Under the pieces are notes generated by a model. The model saw only the letters and a list, made by a program, of their open reading frames with translations. It searched no databases and was not told where the DNA came from. Positions 37,138-48,543 of a stretch of 64,000 nucleotides of DNA are shown here, in pieces. This stretch comes from Polyangia bacterium (GTDB taxonomy: Bacteria; Myxococcota_A; Polyangia; Nannocystales; Nannocystaceae): NCBI GenBank assembly GCA_030424595.1, contig JAUHWG010000006.1:1-64000 (forward strand), read 5' to 3'. Position 1 is the stretch's first letter. Each line of letters starts with the position of its first letter. A program made the translations under genes and the position numbers.

Positions 37138-39843
37138 GTGCCCGCGCCCCACAGCAACGTTGATACGCCGGTAATGCGCCAGTTCCTCGAGATCAAGGGG
37201 CGCTATCCCGACTCGATCCTGATGTTCAGGATGGGCGACTTCTACGAGATGTTCTTCGAGGACGCGATCACGGTCGGTCCTGTGCTCGACATCGCCGTGA
37301 CCTCGCGGGACAAGAAGTCCGAGGATCCCGTGCCGATGGCGGGGGTGCCCTACCACGCGATCGGCGGCTACCTGCGGACCCTGATCGAGCGCGGCTTCAA
37401 GGTGGCGATCTGCGAGCAGATGGAGTCGCCGGAGGAGGCCAAGGCGCGCAAGAGCAAGATCGTCCGCCGCGAGGTGGTCCGGGTCGTCACCCCGGGGGTG
37501 CTCCTGGACGAGGAGCACCTGCGCAGCGAGGAGCCCAACTATCTGGTCTCGGTTGTCGCCGAGAAGGGCGCCGGCGGGCCGGTGGCGATCGCCGCGCTCG
37601 ACGTCTCGCTCGGCGAGTTCCTGGTGATGCGGGCGGCGGATGTCAGCGCGCTCAAGGCGGACCTCTCGCGCCTGGCTTCGCGGGAGATCGTCGCCGACCC
37701 GGCGATCCACGACTGGCTGCAGGAGGTGCTCGGGCCCGACTGTCCGCGGCTGGAGGGGCACACGAGCAAGCGGATCGCCTCCTCGGTGCTCGCGCGGGTC
37801 CGTCGTCTCGTCGAGGAGAGCGGCGGGGAGCGCCTCGCCAGCGGCCTCGAGCGGGCCGCCGGCCTCTGCCTCGCCTACGCGGAGGCGACCCAGCCCGGGC
37901 AGACGCTCCTGCTCCATCGCCTCCGCCAGCAGAGCCCGAGCGATCACCTGATCCTCGACGACGCCTCGCTGCGCAACCTCGAGATCTTCAAGACGATGCG
38001 GGAGCAGAGCAAGCGCGGGACCCTGCTCTGGGCGGTCGACGCGACCCGGACAGCGATGGGCGCGCGGATGCTGCGGGCCTGGATCGGCGCGCCGCTGCGG
38101 GACATCGCGGCGATCCGCGGCCGTCAGGACGGGATCGAGGCGCTCCTCGCCGAGCCGCGGTCGCGCTCGGAGCTCCTCTCGCGGCTGCGTGATGTCCGTG
38201 ACGTGATCCGCCTCGCCGCGCGGGCTCGCCTCGGCACCGTCAGCCCCCGCGAGCTCGGCTCGCTGCGGTCCTCTCTCCAGGCGCTCCCCGGGATCGCCAA
38301 GCTGCTCGCTGAGCTCAGCGGGCGACGCACGGACATGGCCCTGCCGCCCAGCCTGGATCTCGGCGAGGACCTGCTCGCCGACCTGATGGCCGAGCTAGGG
38401 CGCAGCCTGGTCGACGAGCCGCCGAACCACACCCGCGACGGCGGCATGATCCGCGCCGGCGCCGACGAGGCCCTCGATCACCAGATCAAGCTCCGCGACG
38501 GCGGCCGCGACGCGCTGGCGGCGATCGAGGCCCGCGAGCGCGAGCGGACCGGGATCCACAACCTCAAGGTCCAGCACAACCGGGTCTTCGGCTACTTCCT
38601 CGAGGTGCCGCGGACCCAGGCCGCGAAGGTCCCCGCCGACTACGTGCGCAAGCAGACCCTGGTCAACGCCGAGCGCTACGTGACCTCGGAGCTCGCGGGC
38701 CACGAGAGCGCGGTCCTCGGGGCCCAGGCGGCGGCGCTGGTCCGCGAACAGGAGCTCTTCTCGGCGCTGCGGCGACAGGTCAGCGACGCCGCGGAGCGCC
38801 TGTGCCAGCTCGGCGAGCGGCTCGCGACCCTCGACGCCCTCGCCGGGCTCGCCGAGATCGCTGAGGCCAACGGCTACGTCCGCCCGGAGATCGTCGACGA
38901 GCCGATCCTCGAGATCGAGGAGGGGCGCCACCCGGTCGTCGAGCGGATGATGGACTCGGGCCGCTTCGTCCCCAACTCGATCTCGATCCGAGCCGGCGGC
39001 GGCGAGGAGGACGGAGACGCCCGCTTTCTCCTGGTCACCGGCCCGAACATGGGCGGCAAGAGCACGGTGATGCGGCAGGTCGCGCTCCTGGCGATCCTCG
39101 CCCACGCCGGCTCCTTTGTCCCCGCTGTCCGGGCAAAGATCGGGATCGTCGATCGCGTCTTTACCCGGGTCGGCGCCGCCGACGATCTCGGCCGCGGCGA
39201 GTCGACCTTTATGGTCGAGATGCGTGAGGCCGCCCAGATCCTCAGCCAGGCGAGCAACCGCTCCCTCGTCCTCCTCGACGAGATCGGCCGGGGGACGGCG
39301 ACCTACGACGGCCTCGCGATCGCCTGGTCGATCACCGAGTTCCTCCACGATCAGATCGCCTGTCGGGCGATGTTCGCGACCCACTATCACGAGCTGACCG
39401 GGCTCGCCGATCGCCTCGCCGGTCTCCGCAACATCCACGTCGCGGTCCACGAGGAGCGCGGGCACATCGTCTTCCTCCACCGCCTGGAGTCCGGCGCGGC
39501 CGAGCGGAGCTACGGGATCCAGGTCGGTCGCCTCGCGGGGCTGCCCGCCCAGGTGCTCCGTCGAGCGCAGCGGATCCTGACGCGCCTCGAGGCGGACGAG
39601 CGCCTCGGCAGCGGGCCGCAGCTCGACCTCTTCGCGCCGGTCGCTCCGTCCGAGAGCGTCCATGATCTGGACGAGGTCGAGGTGCCCGCTCGCGCTTCGC
39701 GCCTCGACGGTCCCGCCGAGGAGATCCTGGGCTCGCTGCGGGCGATGGATCCCGACGACCTGACGCCACGTCAGGCCCACGAAGCTCTCCGCCGGCTCCG
39801 GGAGGCGTTGACGACGAGCGACGGCGGGCGTCTCCGGGTCTGA
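37138..39843 (+). CDS. mutS: DNA mismatch repair protein MutS
   Basis: 901 residues from GTG 37138. Recognises mismatches and small loops and starts repair with MutL. The mismatch-reading motif GDFYEMF (Phe-x-Glu) is near residue 35, right after an opening VMRQFLEIKGRYPDSILMFR that fits the family. The ATPase has Walker A GPNMGGKST (about 635), SRGESTF-like DLGRGESTFMVEM, Walker B LVLLDEIGRGTATYDGLA and ATHYHEL. The frame is open upstream to 36979, but that part is unconserved and lies next to a repeat array. No mutL is nearby. The C-terminal end resembles the beta-clamp/tetramer region. Confidence 0.95.
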   Translation: MPAPHSNVDTPVMRQFLEIKGRYPDSILMFRMGDFYEMFFEDAITVGPVLDIAVTSRDKKSEDPVPMAGVPYHAIGGYLRTLIERGFKVAICEQMESPEEAKARKSKIVRREVVRVVTPGVLLDEEHLRSEEPNYLVSVVAEKGAGGPVAIAALDVSLGEFLVMRAADVSALKADLSRLASREIVADPAIHDWLQEVLGPDCPRLEGHTSKRIASSVLARVRRLVEESGGERLASGLERAAGLCLAYAEATQPGQTLLLHRLRQQSPSDHLILDDASLRNLEIFKTMREQSKRGTLLWAVDATRTAMGARMLRAWIGAPLRDIAAIRGRQDGIEALLAEPRSRSELLSRLRDVRDVIRLAARARLGTVSPRELGSLRSSLQALPGIAKLLAELSGRRTDMALPPSLDLGEDLLADLMAELGRSLVDEPPNHTRDGGMIRAGADEALDHQIKLRDGGRDALAAIEARERERTGIHNLKVQHNRVFGYFLEVPRTQAAKVPADYVRKQTLVNAERYVTSELAGHESAVLGAQAAALVREQELFSALRRQVSDAAERLCQLGERLATLDALAGLAEIAEANGYVRPEIVDEPILEIEEGRHPVVERMMDSGRFVPNSISIRAGGGEEDGDARFLLVTGPNMGGKSTVMRQVALLAILAHAGSFVPAVRAKIGIVDRVFTRVGAADDLGRGESTFMVEMREAAQILSQASNRSLVLLDEIGRGTATYDGLAIAWSITEFLHDQIACRAMFATHYHELTGLADRLAGLRNIHVAVHEERGHIVFLHRLESGAAERSYGIQVGRLAGLPAQVLRRAQRILTRLEADERLGSGPQLDLFAPVAPSESVHDLDEVEVPARASRLDGPAEEILGSLRAMDPDDLTPRQAHEALRRLREALTTSDGGRLRV

Positions 39844-40150
39844 GTTCATGCAGGTGCAAACCTGCGGCGAGGCGGCTCGTGGACAGCCTCGCGCTGCGGG
39901 GATGCGGCCGATCGTTGGGTCGGCGTTGGGTCGGCTCGCGTCGCAGGGGGACGCGTTCGGTTGCTCCAGGGCTCGCGAGTCTCTCCGCGGGCGAGGCCGC
40001 TGCGCGCGGCGCTGAGCGCCGGACCCCGCCAGCCTGGGGGCCACGAGCGCGCGGAGGCGCTGATCTGCGCGCTCGGGCGCGCGTTTGCGATCCTGCGGGG
40101 CGCGACGTGACCTCAGGAATTTCCGCAGGTGGTCGTAGAAGGGGGCTATC
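39844..40150. other. Intergenic gap between mutS and the kinase gene
   Basis: 307 bases without a convincing gene. It contains a small hairpin, GCAGGT-GCAA-ACCTGC at 39850-39865, a few bases after the mutS stop, without a T tract. No promoter can be assigned. Confidence 0.4.
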
Positions 40151-42367
40151 TTGCCGATCGTGACGTTCGGTTCGCGAGCACGCGCGGGGAGGCGCGGGCA
40201 CGCCATCCCCGACGCGACTCTCGCGTCGGATGTGCGTGCGACCAGCTCCGCGGGGGAGACCCGGGCGAGCGGAGATCCTGCGGGCCCTGCGGTGCATCCG
40301 CTCGGTGACACGGTCGATGCGGGCGGGCAGAGCCGTCCGCACCAGGCCAGCGATCCGGTGCTGCCGGGCGCCGTCGGTCCGAGCGGCGTGGGCATGACGA
40401 TGACCCGGGTCTCGGGGCACCGGGTGAGGGCCCCGGAGGGGGCGCTGCCGCGGCGGATCGGTCGCTTCGCGATCCTCCGGCGGCTCGGCAGCGGGGGCAT
40501 GGGGACCGTCTACGCCGCGTTCGACGAGGAGCTGGCCCGGCGGGTCGCGATCAAGCTGCTCCACACAAGCGGCGGCATCAGCCGCATCGATCGCTCCCTC
40601 CTGGTCTCCGAGGCGCAGGCGATGGCTCGCCTCTCGGACGTCCACGTCGTCCAGGTGTACGAGCTCGGCACCCACGAGGGGCAGCTCTTTTTGGTGATGG
40701 AGTACGTCGAGGGGCGGACCCTCGGCGAGTGGCTCGAGGAGACACCGCAGGCCTGGTACGAGGTGCTCCGTCGCTTCATCGACGCAGGGGAGGGCCTCGC
40801 GGCGGCCCACCGCGCCGGGATCGTCCACCGCGACTTCAAGCCGGAGAACGTGCTCATCAGCGACGACGGGGTCGCCAAGGTCGCCGACTTTGGCCTCGCT
40901 CGCGGGATCGCCGACAGCCACGGGCAGATCGCGGGGACCCCGGCCTACATGTCCCCGGAGCAGTACCTCGGCGAGGCGACCGACGAGCGCAGCGACATCT
41001 TCTCCTTCTGCGTCGCGCTCTACGGCGCGCTCTTTGGTCGCCCCCCCTTCGCCGGATCCAGCTTCGCGGAGCTCCGCGACAGCATCACCAGCGGCACCCT
41101 CTCCGATATGGCTGAGGGGGCAGGCGGCGCTAGCGGGACTGTGCCGACGCGCCTGCGCAGCGCGGTGCTCAAGGGCATGGCCAGAGACCCCGCGGAGCGC
41201 TTTGCCGACGTCGAGTCGATGCTCGCGGTGCTGCGCCGCTGTCTCCCGGCGGAGCGGCGCCTGTCGATCTGGCTGGCCTGGAGCGGCGCGGCTGCGGTCG
41301 CGGCGATGGGGCTCACGGCCCTCCTCAGCCCGAGCCCAGGGCCGACGCCCGCGGAGGTCGGGGCGGTCGCGTCGGCGACCTTCGAGGCGGCGCTCTACGG
41401 CGGGGAGGCGGAGTGGGTCTACCCGTCGGAGGAGGGGGATCCCAAGGCGACCGCGATCCGCCGCATCATCGAGCTCGAGCACGTCGAAGGGCCTGCGCAC
41501 GGGATCGCCCGGCTCCAGGCGGACGTGCTCCGGGCTCGCTTCGCCGAGGACATCGCCGCGCTCGGCGATCGCTACTGGGAGGACCCGCGGACCCAGCCCT
41601 TCGCCCGCGACTTCTACGCCCAGACCCTGATCTTTCAGCCGGATCACGAGCTCGCCCTGCGGCGGGGCCGGGTCACGGTCGGCCAGATCAATCAGATCCG
41701 GGCGCAGGCCGAGGTGAGCGGCTTCTCGACCGCCCAGATCGCCGCTGCGGCGCCGCTGCGCAAGCTCGCGAAGGTCGACGATGTCGACATCGACGCGTTC
41801 CTCAGCGAGCTCGCGACGGTCTGTGACGGCCTCAGCGCCGAGGACCGGGCGCAGGCGGATCCTTCGGCGTCGGCCGAGCCCGCGCCCGAGGCGGACGACG
41901 AGGCGAGCCTGGATCCCGAGGCGGAGCCGGCGGACTCCGAGGGGGCGGAGACCGACGGAGCCGGCGACGAGGGGGCCACGCCCACACCGGTCCCCGGCGT
42001 CCGCTCCTCCGGCCCGAGCGCCCGCGTCTTGGTCGCCCGCGCAGAGGAGGCTCGGCTCGCCGACGACGTCTCGGAGTCGGTCCGGCTCTACCACCAGACC
42101 CTCTTCGTCCAGCCGCGCAACCTCGCGGCGCTGGTCGCCCTCAGCGACATCGCCTTTGATCGCGGTGACTACGAAGAGGCGGCGAACCTGGCCGAGAGGG
42201 CGGTCGAGGTCGCGCCGAAGAAGGGCGCCAATCACCGTCGTGTGGGGGACGCCTACTACAAGCTGCGCCGTCTCAGGCGAGCCCGCGAGGCCTTCGAGCG
42301 GGCGCTCGAGCTCGGCGACCCGAGGGCGCAGCGACGCCTCGACATGATGGCGGAGGAGGGGCTGTGA
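40151..42367 (+). CDS. Ser/Thr protein kinase with TPR-type C-terminus
   Basis: 738 residues from TTG 40151 (start uncertain; GTGs lie further in, and the first 95 residues are unconserved). Kinase domain about 105-365: glycine loop LGSGGMGTVY, Lys in VAIKLL (about 133), HRDFKPEN (about 225), DFG (about 245) and GTPAYMSPEQ. A membrane segment follows near 370-392. Then comes a periplasmic part, an acidic linker and TPR-like repeats near 620-735 (ARVLVARAEEARLADDVSES, ALVALSDIAFDRGDYEEAAN). The stop overlaps the start of the PEGA gene, so the two are coupled. A common myxobacterial Hanks-type kinase plan. Confidence 0.88.
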   Translation: MPIVTFGSRARAGRRGHAIPDATLASDVRATSSAGETRASGDPAGPAVHPLGDTVDAGGQSRPHQASDPVLPGAVGPSGVGMTMTRVSGHRVRAPEGALPRRIGRFAILRRLGSGGMGTVYAAFDEELARRVAIKLLHTSGGISRIDRSLLVSEAQAMARLSDVHVVQVYELGTHEGQLFLVMEYVEGRTLGEWLEETPQAWYEVLRRFIDAGEGLAAAHRAGIVHRDFKPENVLISDDGVAKVADFGLARGIADSHGQIAGTPAYMSPEQYLGEATDERSDIFSFCVALYGALFGRPPFAGSSFAELRDSITSGTLSDMAEGAGGASGTVPTRLRSAVLKGMARDPAERFADVESMLAVLRRCLPAERRLSIWLAWSGAAAVAAMGLTALLSPSPGPTPAEVGAVASATFEAALYGGEAEWVYPSEEGDPKATAIRRIIELEHVEGPAHGIARLQADVLRARFAEDIAALGDRYWEDPRTQPFARDFYAQTLIFQPDHELALRRGRVTVGQINQIRAQAEVSGFSTAQIAAAAPLRKLAKVDDVDIDAFLSELATVCDGLSAEDRAQADPSASAEPAPEADDEASLDPEAEPADSEGAETDGAGDEGATPTPVPGVRSSGPSARVLVARAEEARLADDVSESVRLYHQTLFVQPRNLAALVALSDIAFDRGDYEEAANLAERAVEVAPKKGANHRRVGDAYYKLRRLRRAREAFERALELGDPRAQRRLDMMAEEGL

Positions 42368-43704
42368 AGGACGCATATCGGCGTCGGCGTCGGCTCGGGC
42401 GCGAGAGCACGCTCGAGCTCGCCTCGCCTGTCCTCGGGGTCGCGGGTCAGGCTCGTCAGGCTCGTCAGGCTCGTCAGGCTCGCCTCGCGGGCGGGCCTGC
42501 TGCATCGCCGTCCAAGGGCACAGCGCTGCTGGCCTCGCTCCTCGCCCTCGCGCTCGGGGGCCCCGCGGGGGCCCAGGCGCCGCGGCTCCCTGCGGGGGCG
42601 ATGGCGCGGGTGACCCAGCCGGAGGAGGCCGAGGCCCCACCGCGGGCGGCGAAGATGCTCGGGCCGAGCGTCGTGATCGTCGGTCGCCGCGGCGACGGCG
42701 ATCCGCCCCCGCGGGCGGCGGTCGACGACCTCTACGTGAGCATCGCCGAGGGCCTGGTCCGCAGCGGCGCGCGGATCATCGACGCTGAGTCGGTCGGCGT
42801 TCGTCCGGGCACCTGCATGGACGGCGGCTGCGCGGACAGGCTCCGGGAGGCCGAGGTCGACTACGTCCTGTGGGCCGCGCTCTCGGCGAGCGATCGCGAC
42901 TACACGCTCGATCTTCGCCTGGAGCGTCTGGACGACCCGGAGGAGGCCTCGTCCTTCGTCGAGCGCTGCGCCCTGTGCGGGCTCGCGGAGGCCTGCGAGC
43001 GGATCGAGGAGGGCGCCTCGGGCCTCCTCGTCCCGCTCGCGGAGGTGCCAGAGGCGGCGCCGCGGCTGGTCTTGACGACCGAGCCGAGCGGCGCCCGGGT
43101 GGTCATCGACGGCGAGTTTGTCGGTCGATCGCCGGTGGACCGAGTGCTCAGCCCCGGGATCCACAGGGTCGAGGCCAGCGCCGCGGGCTATGTCGCCGCG
43201 GACCATGTTGTTGAGGCCGAGCCCGACCGACGCTTCGACGTCGCCCTCAACCTCGCCAAGGTGACGCCGCCGCCTTTGCCTCCGCCGGCGCCTCGCCTCA
43301 ACGGTTGGATCCCGATCGGCGTCGGCGTGCCGACGCTCGCCGGCGGGATCGTCCTCGCGGCGGTCGACGGTCGTCCACCGCTCGGCTGCGGATCCGAGAG
43401 CGGCGGCTGTGACGGTCGCTTGGAGACGATCTGGCCGGCGGCCGGGATGCTGGTGGCGGGCGCAGCCCTGACGACCCTGGGCGCGGTGCTGGTCCATCAG
43501 CTGCGGCGATCGAGGCGGGCCAAGGCGGCGGCGAAGAAGGCCGCGCCCGGACCCTCGCCGACGACGAAGAAGAGCCCCCAGAAGGCCGAGAAGAGCAAGG
43601 CCGAGAAGAGCAAGGCCGAGAAGACCAAGGCCGAGAAGACCAAGGCCGAGAAGAGCAAGACCGAGAAGACCAAGGCCGAGAAGACCAAGACCGAGGCCAA
43701 ATAG
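42364..43704 (+). CDS. PEGA-domain membrane protein with Lys/Glu repeat tail
   Basis: 446 residues; GTG start overlaps the kinase stop (GTGA). A short QAR repeat (9-bp unit, 42446-42480) precedes a hydrophobic stretch (LLASLLALALGGPAGAQA), perhaps a signal peptide or anchor. The PEGA domain lies near 240-300 (LTTEPSGARVVIDGEFVGRS, then SPGIHRVEASAAGYV). A membrane segment lies near 318-340 and another near 360-380. The tail from about residue 400 is Lys/Glu/Ala/Thr repeats (AEKTK). PEGA domains act at the surface and often accompany kinases. Odd: the repeats continue for about 40 bases past the stop. Confidence 0.8.
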   Translation: MKDAYRRRRRLGRESTLELASPVLGVAGQARQARQARQARLAGGPAASPSKGTALLASLLALALGGPAGAQAPRLPAGAMARVTQPEEAEAPPRAAKMLGPSVVIVGRRGDGDPPPRAAVDDLYVSIAEGLVRSGARIIDAESVGVRPGTCMDGGCADRLREAEVDYVLWAALSASDRDYTLDLRLERLDDPEEASSFVERCALCGLAEACERIEEGASGLLVPLAEVPEAAPRLVLTTEPSGARVVIDGEFVGRSPVDRVLSPGIHRVEASAAGYVAADHVVEAEPDRRFDVALNLAKVTPPPLPPPAPRLNGWIPIGVGVPTLAGGIVLAAVDGRPPLGCGSESGGCDGRLETIWPAAGMLVAGAALTTLGAVLVHQLRRSRRAKAAAKKAAPGPSPTTKKSPQKAEKSKAEKSKAEKTKAEKTKAEKSKTEKTKAEKTKTEAK

Positions 43705-43748
43705 ACCAAGGCCGAGAAACCCAAGTCCAAGCAGGTCCAAGGCCGAGC
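43583..43748 (+). repeat. 15-bp tandem repeats running through a stop codon
   Basis: Units aaggccgagaagaccaa and close variants repeat from 43583 through the PEGA-protein stop codon (43702-43704) to about 43748, where accaaggccgagaaacccaag continues in the same pattern. The stop arose by point change within the array. Confidence 0.85.
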
Positions 43749-43893
43749 CGACGCGCGTCGCGTCGCGTCCTGAGCCAGGTCGTGGATCTCGCCGGGGTGA
43801 TCCCCTCCGCTGTCGTCCATGCCCCCGTATCGCCCTCTCGCGCAGCGAGAGGCGGTGGACAAGGGCGGGGGTGCTCGGCATTCTCCCGCCCCC

Positions 43894-46311
<2,418 letters not shown>

Positions 46312-46316
46312 CCGCC

Positions 46317-46341
46317 GTCGCCGAGCCCGTCCTTCGGCGAC
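46317..46341 (+). other. 8-bp hairpin after tex
   Basis: Arms GTCGCCGA and TCGGCGAC pair perfectly around a 9-base loop, starting six bases after the tex stop. No T tract follows; it may stabilise the mRNA end or act with Rho. Confidence 0.45.
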
Positions 46342-46417
46342 CCCAGAGCGACCGAGGGGCGACTCCTGCCCAACCCGATCGATCCTCGGCGGTTCCGTGG
46401 TAGCGTCGCGGATAACG

Positions 46418-46996
46418 ATGTCTGAGGCAGTTGTACGCGCGCACTTCGCCAAGATCGCCGTTCGCCGCCTTCGTGCCCTCCCAGAGGGCAAGGGGGCAGA
46501 TATCCGCGAGCGGATGACGAAGGGGCTCGCGTCCCGCTTACGCGGCCTGAGCTCCGACGACTGGATGCCGGTCGAGGAGATGATCGGCCTCTGCGACGCG
46601 ATCGCGGAGGTGCTAGAGGAGGACGGGGCCTGCGAGCTGTGGACGGAGCTCATCCGCGACACCTACGACAGCGGCCTCCTGCGCCCGCTCATGGCGGAGG
46701 TGCGCTCGACCCTCTCCGGGGAGGCCGCGGCGGATCAGCTCCTCCGCCTCGCCCCGCAGGCATGGGCGCTGGCCTCCCGCAACTGCGGCTCGATCGAGCT
46801 CGACGACAGCGACGGCCAGGTCCGCCTCAGCAGCGGCGACCTCCTCCCCGCGCTGGTCCGCAGCCCCGGCATCCACTGCCTCTTCTACGGGGCGTGCCAG
46901 TCGATGCTGGACCAATTTCGGGTCAACGCCGAGATCGCGGTCTCGGTCGCTGAGGACAACCCCGAGAAGATCATCTTCGCGATCCGCCGACGCTGA
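46418..46996 (+). CDS. Unknown protein, possible DUF2378-like fold
   Basis: 192 residues from ATG 46418. No firm family. The architecture (helical first 100 residues with VRAHFAKIAVRRL and MIGLCDAIAEVLEED, then a short beta segment and a final FGACQ-type helix with DQFRVNAEIAVSV) recalls the DUF2378 paralogous family common in myxobacteria, but I cannot confirm it. No signal peptide or membrane segment, so probably cytoplasmic. Codon 41 is TTA, one of the few in the window. The frame is open upstream into tex, but the ATG is the first sensible start. Neighbours give no hint. Confidence 0.6.
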   Translation: MSEAVVRAHFAKIAVRRLRALPEGKGADIRERMTKGLASRLRGLSSDDWMPVEEMIGLCDAIAEVLEEDGACELWTELIRDTYDSGLLRPLMAEVRSTLSGEAAADQLLRLAPQAWALASRNCGSIELDDSDGQVRLSSGDLLPALVRSPGIHCLFYGACQSMLDQFRVNAEIAVSVAEDNPEKIIFAIRRR

Positions 46997-47130
46997 CGTC
47001 TGCGCGCATTCGCCCTGGTCGTCGGCGGCGTCGATCGATCCCGCAGGGCCGACCGCGGGTCCGGCCGGCGGTGTCGCTCGCGTGACGGGCGCTCGTCACC
47101 GTGATAGTGTCCGCGGCACCAGGAGACCCG

Positions 47131-48207
47131 ATGTTCAAGCGCTCTACCTTCGCATCGCTCGCCCTCAGTTTCGCGTTCTTCGGCAGCGTAGCCCTCGACA
47201 GTGGCTGCAAGAAGGATGACACCGTCACCCCCGGAGATGACGAGGAATTGGCCGCGAGCCCCAACGCCGGCGGTGGCGGCAGCAGCAGCAGCGACGATAG
47301 CGACGATGGTGACTCGCTCTACGACGACGACGGTTCCGACTTCGACGGGGTCAACGAGGCCGATCCGGACACGGAGTCGACCGAGGAGAAGCTGAAGAAG
47401 CCCGAGCCCAAGGAGGTCTGCAAGGGCAAGAAGAAGAAGCGGGTCTGCAAGATGGTCGATCCCGATCCGGGCATCTCGGCGCAGATCGGCGTGAACGCGA
47501 TCACCAAGGGCTACTCCTGGGGCATGACGCCGGACCAGGTGCTCGGGGAGCTGAGCAAGAAGATCGAGGCTGAGTACGACGCCAAGCAGAAGAAGGCCAA
47601 GGACCCGATGTCCCAGGACCGGAACCGCGAGTGGCGCAAAGAGCAGCTTGAGGAGCTCCGCCGGGGCAACGTCCAGTTCAAGTCGAACGCCAACCAGAAG
47701 TGGAACGTCAGCCTGATCCAGTACGAGTTCGAGGACGACGCCCAGGAGGAGATGGTCTGGATCCGCTCCGGCCGCTACCTGCGGAAGTTCTTCTTCTTCA
47801 AGGACAACGGCCTGTGGAAGATCGTCTACGCCTACCAGACCGAGAAGTGGGGCAAGGAGTACGACCAGGTCGTCGAGGAGACCTTCAAGAAGTGGTTCGG
47901 GATCAGCCCCGAGGCCAAGGTCAAGCAGGACCCGAAGACCGCCGCCCCGCTCATGACCTACAACGAGTGGACGTCGAAGAACGGCGAGAAGATCCGCTCC
48001 TTCGACCTCAGCGCGGTCCACGGCGTCTACATGATCACCGTCCTCGACGGCAACATCGAGCAGCAGATCGGCGAGCGTCTGCCGAACGTCAAGGAGGAGG
48101 AGGGCTTCTCCACCGACGTCGGCGATGTGCTCGGCGGATCGGACGTCGAGTACGACGCCGACGGCAACATCATCACCACGGATCGCTCCGATGAGGATGA
48201 CGAGTAG
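47131..48207 (+). CDS. Asp/Ser-linker lipoprotein, function unknown
   Basis: 358 residues; ATG 47131 follows AGGAG. The N-terminus MFKRSTFASLALSFAFFGSV, then ALDSGCKKDD, is a lipoprotein signal with Cys followed by Lys-Lys. A Gly/Ser/Asp linker and a basic KKKKR stretch follow. The main domain (about 115-310) starts ITKGYSWGMTPDQVLGELSK and is rich in aromatic and charged residues, but no family is recognised. The C-terminus is acidic. It ends before a good terminator, so it is probably a single-gene unit. Confidence 0.7.
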   Translation: MFKRSTFASLALSFAFFGSVALDSGCKKDDTVTPGDDEELAASPNAGGGGSSSSDDSDDGDSLYDDDGSDFDGVNEADPDTESTEEKLKKPEPKEVCKGKKKKRVCKMVDPDPGISAQIGVNAITKGYSWGMTPDQVLGELSKKIEAEYDAKQKKAKDPMSQDRNREWRKEQLEELRRGNVQFKSNANQKWNVSLIQYEFEDDAQEEMVWIRSGRYLRKFFFFKDNGLWKIVYAYQTEKWGKEYDQVVEETFKKWFGISPEAKVKQDPKTAAPLMTYNEWTSKNGEKIRSFDLSAVHGVYMITVLDGNIEQQIGERLPNVKEEEGFSTDVGDVLGGSDVEYDADGNIITTDRSDEDDE

Positions 48208-48243
48208 CTCGCTCCGGCAGCCGGAACGCTAGCGAAGCCCAGG

Positions 48244-48277
48244 GCGCCGCGCCGGTCTCGACCAGCGCGGCGCTTCT
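48244..48277 (+). terminator. Intrinsic terminator after the 47131 lipoprotein gene
   Basis: Perfect 9-bp arms GCGCCGCGC and GCGCGGCGC, with a short GGT-CTCG-ACC inner stem, are followed by TTCT. It lies in the 336-base gap before the convergent PBP1A-type gene (48208-48543), where no gene is seen. Confidence 0.65.
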
Positions 48278-48543
48278 GCGTCGTGCGTCGCAGTCCGGCC
48301 CAGGGCCGCAGCGACGGCCCAGGCCGCAGCCGCCCGCACCCCAGCGGCGAGGGCTCAAGAGGCGGCCTGTCGTGGACCGTCGGGCGGGCGACCATCGTCG
48401 GGAGCGACCTCATCACCTCGACGATCGGGCGACCGCCCAGAGGTTGGGCCCTGGGCGGTGGAGCATGTCGCCGCGGTGGCGGAGCTCGGCCGGTTTGGAG
48501 CGGGGCCGCCCGTCGGAGTCGCGAGGCGCTGGCCGATGCGGGC

